39,342 nucleotides of DNA, taken from assembly GCF_014652715.1 (NCBI RefSeq), contig NZ_BMZI01000006.1:4478-43819 (forward strand), in the 5' to 3' direction. Shown one piece after another: positions 14,235-20,763 of the stretch. This stretch comes from Salinicola rhizosphaerae (GTDB lineage: Bacteria > Pseudomonadota > Gammaproteobacteria > Pseudomonadales > Halomonadaceae). The notes under the pieces were generated by a model. The model saw only the letters and a list, made by a program, of their open reading frames with translations, was not told the DNA's origin and searched no databases. Within the stretch, counting starts at the first letter, position 1, and each line of letters opens with the position of its first letter. The position numbers were made by a program, and so were the translations under genes.

Positions 14235-15659
14235 TTACTCGGTGTCGACGGGCGCGCCGCGACCGTCCAGCTGACTGCGTGGCGAGCTGTACTCGTCCTG
14301 CACCGAGCCACTGGCCCGATTGGAGGCACGACGGAGTGCGGACATCGCGGCACTGCTGGCCAGCGATTTGCGGATCTCCATCTCGCTCTGCAGCAGTTCG
14401 ATGTCGCGGTTGAAGGCATCGACCTTGCGGTCCAGCGCGGTCATGCCCTCGGGATTACCTTCGATGCCGGGATCACTGGAGCCCGCGATCAGCACGCGTC
14501 GGGCCCACATGGCCTTGGTCAGGGTGCGAGCCAGCGCCATCTCGCTGGAGAGGCGCTGGGCCAGCAGCGGCCCCTGGGGGTCGCTACGCATGGCCTCGAT
14601 CACGCCGCGCGATACGGCCAGGCCATTGCCAGCGGAGACGTCGTTGAGCTTCGACTGGGTGATCTCGCCACCGTTGAGCATGCCGACCAGCGTCTCGTGA
14701 ATATCGCTCTGCTCGTCCTCGAGTTCTCGAATCAGCCCGGTACCGGCGATGGTCTCGGATTTCTCGCAGCCGTCGCAGGAGCGCAGCTCGGTATCGCCGA
14801 CGATCTTCCTGGTCCACTCGGCGGCGGCGGCGGGCGATCCCCAAACGGTACACATGCCGCCCTGACAGTCGTTGCCGCTACCGCCTGAACCGCCATTGCC
14901 GCCGGCGATGCCACCACCGCCGACCCAATCCCCGCTCGAGGTTGCCACCGATCCCCAGCCATCGCCCCCACCGGACACCGACTCGTCACTCGTGGGATCG
15001 GTGCGACCGTATAGCAGGTTGTATCCCGCCTTGGCCGTATCCTCGACCACCCGCATCGGCTGCTGACCACTGCCACCGCGCTTCTGTCCGCCAACCCAGG
15101 TCCGGCCAGCGTTACCAGCTTGGGCTTCAGCTTGCTCCTGAGCGGAAACGGCATCCGTGTTGCCGGCCGCAATGTCCTGCCAATTCTCTGCCATCGCCGC
15201 TTGCTGCATCTGGCCACCGATTGTGGCATCGGCCAGCTGCTCGGACATGCGCTGGCAGGAGAGCTTCGACTTGTCGAAATCGAGCCGCCCCTGCATGACA
15301 CCGTTGGTCAGCAGGTCGTAAAGCGCCGGATTGGAGCGCTGGATGATCATCGCGGGCAGGCTGGCCACCGCGCCAGTCGCGTTGGAAACCACGCTGCCCA
15401 TCATGTTCTGGAAGCCGTTGGTGACGCCGTTGAGCTGGTTACTCACCGTCGATCCCACGTCGAAGTTGCCGCAGGTGGCATTGACGTCCCAACTGACACC
15501 GAGTCCCTGCGCTCTAGGACCATGTCCCAGCCCCGCCGAGGCACCAAACGGAGCGGCACCACCGATGTCGTAATAGAGGCTGTCCGCGGACTGCGCCTGA
15601 GCCAGCAGCGGTGTCGCGAGAGCTACCGAGAGGGTCAGCGAAATTAGGTTTCGTTTCAT
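14235..15659 (-). CDS. Integrating conjugative element protein, PFL_4711 family (TIGR03755)
   Basis: A 474-residue secreted protein with a clear signal peptide (KRNLISLTLSVALATPLLAQAQS, cleavage near residue 23). The mature part has paired cysteines, a low-complexity glycine/serine region (GGGGIAGGNGGSGGSGND) around residues 250-265 and a long helical C-terminus. This organisation and its place after the TraU-like gene match the PFL_4711 family, which is thought to correspond to F TraH-type periplasmic/outer-membrane pilus-assembly proteins. It is followed 5 bases later by the small membrane protein gene. TIGR number quoted from memory. Confidence 0.85.
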   Translation of the reverse strand: MKRNLISLTLSVALATPLLAQAQSADSLYYDIGGAAPFGASAGLGHGPRAQGLGVSWDVNATCGNFDVGSTVSNQLNGVTNGFQNMMGSVVSNATGAVASLPAMIIQRSNPALYDLLTNGVMQGRLDFDKSKLSCQRMSEQLADATIGGQMQQAAMAENWQDIAAGNTDAVSAQEQAEAQAGNAGRTWVGGQKRGGSGQQPMRVVEDTAKAGYNLLYGRTDPTSDESVSGGGDGWGSVATSSGDWVGGGGIAGGNGGSGGSGNDCQGGMCTVWGSPAAAAEWTRKIVGDTELRSCDGCEKSETIAGTGLIRELEDEQSDIHETLVGMLNGGEITQSKLNDVSAGNGLAVSRGVIEAMRSDPQGPLLAQRLSSEMALARTLTKAMWARRVLIAGSSDPGIEGNPEGMTALDRKVDAFNRDIELLQSEMEIRKSLASSAAMSALRRASNRASGSVQDEYSSPRSQLDGRGAPVDTE

Positions 15660-15662
15660 GGC

Positions 15663-16616
15663 TTACTCTCCGGTGAAGTACAGCAATTCCTGGCCGCGTT
15701 TCTTGCAACAGCGATAGGGCCGCCACAGCGCCCAGGCGTAGTCGCCCGGGTCCTGCAGCTGATCGTTCTCGCCACCGTCGGGAAAGGTCGAGCAGGACAT
15801 GCGCATGTTGGGTGCCAGCTCCTGCCACTCGTGGGTCTCGGCATCACCCTCCTTGACCGGATCCGGCCCCCAGATGCCGTTGCTCTCGGAATCCCGGGCG
15901 ATGAGGGGCTGATAGACGTGAGGCTGTCCGCTGCGCGTCACGACGTCGGCAGCACGCTGTGCCGCCGTCGCCGCAACCTTGTAGTCGTGGGTCTGGGAGA
16001 CGAAGCCACTGCGCGGATAGATCGGGCTCCACAGATCGCCCACACTGCCCATCTCTCGCATGCCCGGTGTCAGCGCTTCGGGGTAGGCCATCTCCGGCAC
16101 GCCAGAGCGCCAGGCCAGCGCATCGAGGGTCGAGATGAAGTAGGGCATCAGTGGTTGCGAGTTGCTCTCACAGAACCAGCCGAAACCGCTGGCGAACCGA
16201 TAGAACAGCTCCGAGGGATGACCGATCGCGTCGACGTTCTTGAAGTGCGTGTTGGAATGCTGCTGCGCGAGGGACTCGCGCGCGGATCCACCGCCCAGAG
16301 CGTCGCCCGTCGGGGGCGACAGCATCGCGATCTCGGTCCAGGGGTTATCGCCGGTGTTCTCGTAGGCGCTGACGACCAGTTCGGGGATGTAGTGCTTCAC
16401 GCGGATCGAGGTTCGTACCGTGCAACCCCAGGCCGAACAGTAGAGCCAGGCGCATATGCCGATGACCTGGTAGTCGAGGCACTGGGTGCTCATCGATGAC
16501 TGGAGGATCTCCGGCGTCGTGATCGCCTGCGCTCGATGAGCGCTTGTCATGCAGGCCAGCCCGACAATCAGCGCGAAGGCAACGGCAACAGGCAATGTCG
16601 TGAGAGGACGCTTCAT
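15663..16616 (-). CDS. TraU-like protein, PFL_4710 family (TIGR03756)
   Basis: A 317-residue exported protein. The signal peptide covers residues 1 to about 34, ending AHRAQA. The mature part is rich in cysteines (CLDYQVIGICAWLYCSAWGC near residues 45-65; YRCCKK at the C-terminus), as in F TraU, needed for DNA transfer rather than pilus formation. The ATG at 16616 overlaps the preceding stop in ATGA and has GGGGAG upstream; the longer frame to 16790 is a shadow of the previous gene. The many disulfides explain a DsbC-like isomerase elsewhere in the transfer region. Confidence 0.87.
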   Translation of the reverse strand: MKRPLTTLPVAVAFALIVGLACMTSAHRAQAITTPEILQSSMSTQCLDYQVIGICAWLYCSAWGCTVRTSIRVKHYIPELVVSAYENTGDNPWTEIAMLSPPTGDALGGGSARESLAQQHSNTHFKNVDAIGHPSELFYRFASGFGWFCESNSQPLMPYFISTLDALAWRSGVPEMAYPEALTPGMREMGSVGDLWSPIYPRSGFVSQTHDYKVAATAAQRAADVVTRSGQPHVYQPLIARDSESNGIWGPDPVKEGDAETHEWQELAPNMRMSCSTFPDGGENDQLQDPGDYAWALWRPYRCCKKRGQELLYFTGE

Positions 16617-17041
16617 GGTTGCTCTCCCCTCGCCTGTTCGATCTCCTCGAGCGCGCGTGAGATGTCCGGCTCGCCGTACACCACGTAATGGCTGTCGACC
16701 ACCACGGCCGGCACTCTCTCGATGCCCAGCATCCAGGCACGAGCTACCCCCTGATAGAGCTGGCCATAGTCCTGCAGCGTCCGCTGCCACTCAGGGTCGT
16801 TCATGCGCGATTGCAGCATCCGCTTGGCCCGTGACGGGTTAGCGGGAAGATCCTGTGACAGCCGAGCGTCGAGACGCGCCGGCGCATCCAGCTCGACCAC
16901 GGCAGCGGATGCCGGCACATTGACGACCGGCTCTCCCGCAATCGTAAACACCTCGACGCCGGCGACAGCGGTCTGCCCCCAGGCCAGCAGGCAGAGCGAT
17001 GACAGCACGGCAAGTGGTCGCAACTGAGGGAAGATGGGCAT
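16613..17041 (-). CDS. PFL_4709 family protein (DUF1525/TIGR03757), TrbC-like
   Basis: A 142-residue exported protein, first gene of operon A. Signal peptide RPLAVLSSLCLLAWGQTAVA, cleavage near residue 27. The mature part begins VEVFTIAGEPVVN, contains P-A-V-V-V-D-S-HYVVYGE, and looks like a thioredoxin fold that lacks the CxxC pair, as expected for this family, which resembles TrbC of F. It overlaps the TraU-like gene by 4 bases, as in other PFGI-1-class operons. Its ribosome site, GGGAG, is buried in the long hairpin at 17047-17091. Confidence 0.82.
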   Translation of the reverse strand: MPIFPQLRPLAVLSSLCLLAWGQTAVAGVEVFTIAGEPVVNVPASAAVVELDAPARLDARLSQDLPANPSRAKRMLQSRMNDPEWQRTLQDYGQLYQGVARAWMLGIERVPAVVVDSHYVVYGEPDISRALEEIEQARGEQP

Positions 17042-17046
17042 GGATA

Positions 17047-17091
17047 GGCTCCCACGGCGGTATCAGAAAAAAGGTGTACCGGGTGGGAGCC
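17047..17091 (-). promoter_or_regulatory. Long hairpin masking the first ribosome site of operon A
   Basis: Minus strand GGCTCCCAC pairs with GTGGGAGCC (9 bp), and inside it CGGTA pairs with TACCG around a U-rich loop. The 3' arm contains GGGAG 7 bases before the ATG at 17041, so ribosome access would need melting of the stem. Confidence 0.6.
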
Positions 17092-17105
17092 TGGCAAGCA
17101 GTAGA

Positions 17106-17132
17106 GAATGTTAAGTCGATCGGGTGGGTTTT
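17106..17132 (-). promoter_or_regulatory. Operon-start motif, operon A
   Basis: Minus strand AAAACCC, 11 bases, TTAACATTC, 65 bases before the operon start codon. The same boxes with the same spacing precede operons B and C. It is not a good sigma-70 promoter. Confidence 0.5.
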
Positions 17133-17215
17133 CCGCTCACCAAGCTCAACTCGATGACAATTTGTTAGCCTTCCTATCGTGGGCGTAGACCACCTCGATT
17201 TTAAATAGTCCTGAT

Positions 17216-18199
17216 TCAAATGCGTATAAGCACTTTTCCTATAACCTTGGATGACTCCAAAGCCTCGTGAGCATCTGCTATAGCAACAAGAGGAACACTC
17301 AAACCAATTTTTGGCGAATAACACCCACTCTCAAGGCACGAATTAATATCAGCAATAGCTGTTTTTTTGGCTTCTTTAACCACATTATAAATATACACAA
17401 ACCGAAGAACGCAGCCATGCATCATAGCTTTCAACAATGGAATAGAGAGCTCATCTGACGCTTCTCTAGTCGCATAAGAACTTATGACCCCTCCTTGGGA
17501 TATACACGCCATATTAACCTCGAAGTTCTCTTTCAAAGCAACATCCATAATATAATCAACGCCTTCCCTCCCTGTCACTTCCAAAATTACATCTGCGATA
17601 TTTTCCGAGGTTCTGTAGAGTACAAGATCTGCTCCATTCTCCTTAGCTATTACTGCCTGATCCGAATTCATCACTGTTGTGCAAACCCATGCACCAGCCC
17701 ACTTTGATAGTAAAATTGCTGATGTTCCAACCACTCCCGCCCCGCCATGGATCAGCACCCGCCGGCCTTCAAGACTGCCATCAGAAAACAGGCAACGGTG
17801 AGCTGTGAGCGCAGGAATTCCGAGTGAAGCACCTATCTCAAATGAAACCGCATCTGGCAAGTGAACCGCTTGGAGAGATGGCACCACAACGAACTCTGCT
17901 GCCGTGCCAGTTGCACGACCGTATTGCGCTTCATAGATCCAAACCCGCTCTCCTAACCGATCTAATGAAACGTTGTCGCCAACGGCATCGATCACGCCTG
18001 CACCATCTTGATGGGGGATAATGCATTTGTAAGGCATCTCAGATGAAAAGCCTGTTCGTGCTTTAACATCTGTAGGATTCAGGCCCGAGACATGAATGCG
18101 CACCCGCACCTCGTCGGGCCCGGGTTCCGGAATCGGAAAATCCCCAATTTTTAGCACATTACGCGCACTGCCTTGGGCTTCATAGTAAGCTGCTTTCAT
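17216..18199 (-). CDS. Zinc-independent medium-chain dehydrogenase/reductase (quinone oxidoreductase-like)
   Basis: A 327-residue MDR family enzyme. Residues 1-130 hold the GroES-like domain (VRIHVSGLNPTDVKARTG; HQDGAGVIDAVGDNV), and residues about 140-270 the Rossmann domain with VLIHGGAGVVGTSAILLSKW (GGAGxVG pattern). The zinc ligands of true alcohol dehydrogenases are absent, as in NADPH:quinone oxidoreductases. ATG 18199 is preferred to the TTG at 18202. It is divergent from an HxlR regulator, a frequent pair for electrophile or quinone stress. The AT-rich sequence differs from the flanking transfer genes, so this is cargo inserted between operons A and B. Confidence 0.88.
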   Translation of the reverse strand: MKAAYYEAQGSARNVLKIGDFPIPEPGPDEVRVRIHVSGLNPTDVKARTGFSSEMPYKCIIPHQDGAGVIDAVGDNVSLDRLGERVWIYEAQYGRATGTAAEFVVVPSLQAVHLPDAVSFEIGASLGIPALTAHRCLFSDGSLEGRRVLIHGGAGVVGTSAILLSKWAGAWVCTTVMNSDQAVIAKENGADLVLYRTSENIADVILEVTGREGVDYIMDVALKENFEVNMACISQGGVISSYATREASDELSIPLLKAMMHGCVLRFVYIYNVVKEAKKTAIADINSCLESGCYSPKIGLSVPLVAIADAHEALESSKVIGKVLIRI

Positions 18200-18316
18200 C
18201 AATGTAACCTAATGTAATTCTCAAGAAGAAAATGCTGCGCGGTACTGGCCGCTGCTTGGAAGACACTTTAAGCACCTAGATGAACTTTGAAAAGTAGGGT
18301 GATTTTTGATATATAG

Positions 18317-18335
18317 GATAGTCTTTTATACTATC
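18317..18335. promoter_or_regulatory. Inverted repeat, likely HxlR operator
   Basis: GATAGT-N7-ACTATC lies between the divergent oxidoreductase and hxlR-type genes, with another ACTATC half-site at 18344 next to the hxlR start. HxlR proteins bind such dyads and respond to reactive electrophiles. Confidence 0.65.
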
Positions 18336-18351
18336 AGCGAGTAACTATCAG

Positions 18352-18702
18352 ATGAAAAGGCCAAAAGAGGCGAATGAGTATCGCTGTACTGTAGAGGCAA
18401 CTGTTGCGATTGCTGGGGGCAAATGGAAGCCGCTGATAATTTACCATCTACTAAGCGGAACTAAGCGGTTTGGAGAGCTTAGAAAACTTATTGGTGGAGT
18501 TACTCAGCGATCATTGACACTACAGCTGCGAGAACTTGAATCACACGACATCATTTATCGCGAGGTGTTCGCCGAAGTTCCACCACGCGTTGAATATTCA
18601 CTCACCGAGATTGGACTAACGCTGTACCCTGTGCTCGACGCCATGAAGATATGGGGAGACAACTATCTTTCTTGGCAAAAAGATAAAAAAACCCAGTCCT
18701 AG
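18352..18702 (+). CDS. HxlR-family transcriptional regulator
   Basis: A 116-residue winged-helix protein with the standard HxlR signature: CTVEATVAIAGGKWKPLIIY (residues 12-31, GGKW-K..I...L), RFGELRKLIGGVTQRSLTLQ (recognition helix), LRELE...I..R......PPRVEYSLTE, then a dimerisation helix. The cysteine at residue 12 is in the position used for redox or electrophile sensing in HxlR regulators. It is divergent from the oxidoreductase gene across 152 bases containing the inverted repeat, so it probably controls that gene and itself. Confidence 0.93.
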   Translation: MKRPKEANEYRCTVEATVAIAGGKWKPLIIYHLLSGTKRFGELRKLIGGVTQRSLTLQLRELESHDIIYREVFAEVPPRVEYSLTEIGLTLYPVLDAMKIWGDNYLSWQKDKKTQS

Positions 18703-18779
18703 AAGCTAGGCCGGCCCATAACCGAGGGTCGATCTCAAACTGTTAGGCCCAATGATAATTTTTCGCCATCGCATCGGAT

Positions 18780-19553
18780 TCATGAGCTAGATCTCCCGAT
18801 CGCCTGAATCAGTTGCTGCGCGGGCACGTAGCCCTCGCCCATCTCGCCATTGGGGAGCACGATGGAGGGTGTTCCTTGCACCCCAAATTGCTCTCCCAGC
18901 GCAAAGCCATCCTCGACGGCAGACCGGCAACTGTCGACGGGCGTGACCTGTAGCGGATCGCCACGGAAGGCCCTTGTCATCGCCTCGGTCGGCAGCTGGG
19001 AACACAGCACTTGGGCGAGGTGGTTGGCCGCTAATGAGTGAGTACCGGCTCGTGGGAATGGGACGTAACGCACGGCGATACCGGCTTGTGTCAGCTGATT
19101 GATCTCCTGATGCAGCTTCTGGCAGTAGGGACAGGTCGTATCGGTAAAGACGGTGACGCGGCCGATCTCCTCGCCCTGGGCGGGATAATCCACCGTACCC
19201 CCCTCCGGAATTGCATTCAGCTGGTCCAGCCGGTCCTGACGGTCGTGCTCCTCGGTGACGTTGATGAGACCATCGGGACTGTTGTCGTAGAGACTCCCCA
19301 CGACCATGTGACGTCCCTGAGCGTCGCTGTAGAACGTGTCACCGTTTCGCAGCCGCACCTCGTAGATCGGTCCTTCCATATCGACCCGCCGAACGGAGTT
19401 CGTTGTCACGGGCTGGCCGTTGATCGTCAGGTTCTGCAGCGCTGAGGGAGGGGTCGAGTTCTGCATATCAGGCACCGGAACACCGGTGGCCTGCGCCGAT
19501 ATGGGCATCATTAGTGTCAGACCGACAGCGAAAAGCACGTTGGGAGCTTTCAT
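18780..19553 (-). CDS. DsbC-like periplasmic thiol:disulfide isomerase
   Basis: A 257-residue exported thioredoxin-fold protein, last gene of operon B. Signal peptide ends near residue 23 (PISAQA). Residues about 25-100 form the dimerisation region; CPYC at 141-144 is the active site and GTPSIV near 232 the cis-proline loop. It would fold the cysteine-rich transfer proteins (TraU-like and PFL_4711). ATG 19553 has GGAGG 7 bases upstream and overlaps the preceding stop in ATGA; the frame to 19571 is rejected. Confidence 0.92.
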   Translation of the reverse strand: MKAPNVLFAVGLTLMMPISAQATGVPVPDMQNSTPPSALQNLTINGQPVTTNSVRRVDMEGPIYEVRLRNGDTFYSDAQGRHMVVGSLYDNSPDGLINVTEEHDRQDRLDQLNAIPEGGTVDYPAQGEEIGRVTVFTDTTCPYCQKLHQEINQLTQAGIAVRYVPFPRAGTHSLAANHLAQVLCSQLPTEAMTRAFRGDPLQVTPVDSCRSAVEDGFALGEQFGVQGTPSIVLPNGEMGEGYVPAQQLIQAIGRSSS

Positions 19554-20212
19554 CGCAGCGCCTCCAGGCATTCATGGACGGTGTCTCCGCCATAGGTATC
19601 GATGGTCCAGCAATCCCCCAAAGTGATCGCCGGCAATTCGAGTGACTCGTGGATATCCAGGTAGCGACAGCCATCCCGCAATGCTTCGCTGACGTGGGCA
19701 CGCCGGCTCGGCGAAAAGCCCTGCCGTTTGAGACGCGAGAACCGATTACGACCGATCTCGGGCGCGACGTGTTCCTCAGTGGCAAACTCGCTTTGCGCCC
19801 ACCAGTTGGCGATGTCCATCGACCAGGTGTTTCCGGCTCCCTCCTCGAACGCCAGGTCGAGGCGGTGGGTGATCTGGAAGTGACCCGGTGGCAACGCTGA
19901 GACGTCCACGCTCCAATGAAAGGTGACTTCGCCAGCCTTCTGCCCCTCTGGCAGCGTGATGAAGTGACCCAGGTGGCAGTCGTCGGAGCCCCCTACGAAA
20001 TACAGTCGGTTGGGGTACGGCTGACGAAGTGTCCAGCCCGTCGCGGGGATGACGGGCGTGTCGAGCCAGCTCGCCGATACCGACAGGGTGATGTCCTCGA
20101 GCGCGATACCATCGAAGGGATCGACCTGCAGGACCGGGAGTAGATGCAGCGTGCGCGCTCTCGTGTCGAGGTTCATCGTGCTCACCGCATCGTCAATCTG
20201 GAGTTGTGGCAT
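19550..20212 (-). CDS. Conserved transfer-operon protein of unknown function
   Basis: A 220-residue soluble protein without signal peptide. The first 130 residues look beta-rich (LHLLPVLQVDPFDGIALEDI; FVGGSDDCHLGHFITLPEG), the rest is helical. No known family. Starting at ATG 20212 it overlaps the DUF2726 gene by 31 bases and has AAGGA 8 bases upstream; a later ATG at 20176 is possible. Its place between the TraC-like ATPase group and the DsbC-like gene is found in some ICE operons, but I know no function. Confidence 0.7.
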   Translation of the reverse strand: MPQLQIDDAVSTMNLDTRARTLHLLPVLQVDPFDGIALEDITLSVSASWLDTPVIPATGWTLRQPYPNRLYFVGGSDDCHLGHFITLPEGQKAGEVTFHWSVDVSALPPGHFQITHRLDLAFEEGAGNTWSMDIANWWAQSEFATEEHVAPEIGRNRFSRLKRQGFSPSRRAHVSEALRDGCRYLDIHESLELPAITLGDCWTIDTYGGDTVHECLEALR

Positions 20213-20763
20213 GTAACCGATCCTTCTTTCGGGGTCGTGAGGTAAGGCGACAAACGCTCCTGAATCTCCCGCGCGTCATAGCGACCGCTGGCCGGGAAAC
20301 GCAACAGCGGCACGCCCGCCGACGCGAAGGCGTCGTCAACGAAACGATCACGCCGCTTACGATCGCGACGGCGATGACTGAGGTCATCGAGCTCGATCGC
20401 GGCGAGAATCCGCCCACCGCGTGGCTCACACACCACGAGATCGACATGCTTGGCGCTGATCAGGCGGAAATAGCGCCACCACCGCTGATCGCGGCCATGG
20501 CGCTTGCGAAAGCGCACCTGCAGCACGTCGGCGATCCGAACCTTGCAGGCAATCAACGCTGCCGCGCCGACGGCTCGATGAACGGCTGAGTAGAATGCCT
20601 GCTCGGCAGGGGTATTCAGGGAAGCCTGGGGGATATAGGGGAGTGAACGACCACGCCGGCCGGACAGGACAGCCAGAATGGCTCCGATAATCCCAAGAGC
20701 CAGTAGCCCTGCCACGACCACGGCGACGAGACTCATCACTTCGTTGATGCCGCTGTGACTCAT
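20182..20763 (-). CDS. DUF2726 protein with one membrane anchor
   Basis: A 193-residue protein. One transmembrane helix at about residues 9-31 is followed by a basic stretch and the DUF2726 domain: LNTPAEQAFYSAVHRAVG, VDLVVCEPRGGRILAAIELDD, RDRKRRDRFVDDAFASAGVPLLRFPAS. The D...E..D with following K/R residues resembles a PD-(D/E)XK nuclease core, to which DUF2726 has been related. It overlaps the TraC-like gene by 4 bases. In the transfer operon it may process DNA or be structural only; catalysis is not shown. Confidence 0.8.
   Translation of the reverse strand: MSHSGINEVMSLVAVVVAGLLALGIIGAILAVLSGRRGRSLPYIPQASLNTPAEQAFYSAVHRAVGAAALIACKVRIADVLQVRFRKRHGRDQRWWRYFRLISAKHVDLVVCEPRGGRILAAIELDDLSHRRRDRKRRDRFVDDAFASAGVPLLRFPASGRYDAREIQERLSPYLTTPKEGSVTCHNSRLTMR

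Noticed and set aside
17106-17132. TTAACA as a sigma-70 -35 box (one change from TTGACA)
   Set aside because: No -10-like sequence lies 16-18 bases downstream in any of the three operons, so it was kept as an activator-type motif of unknown role.
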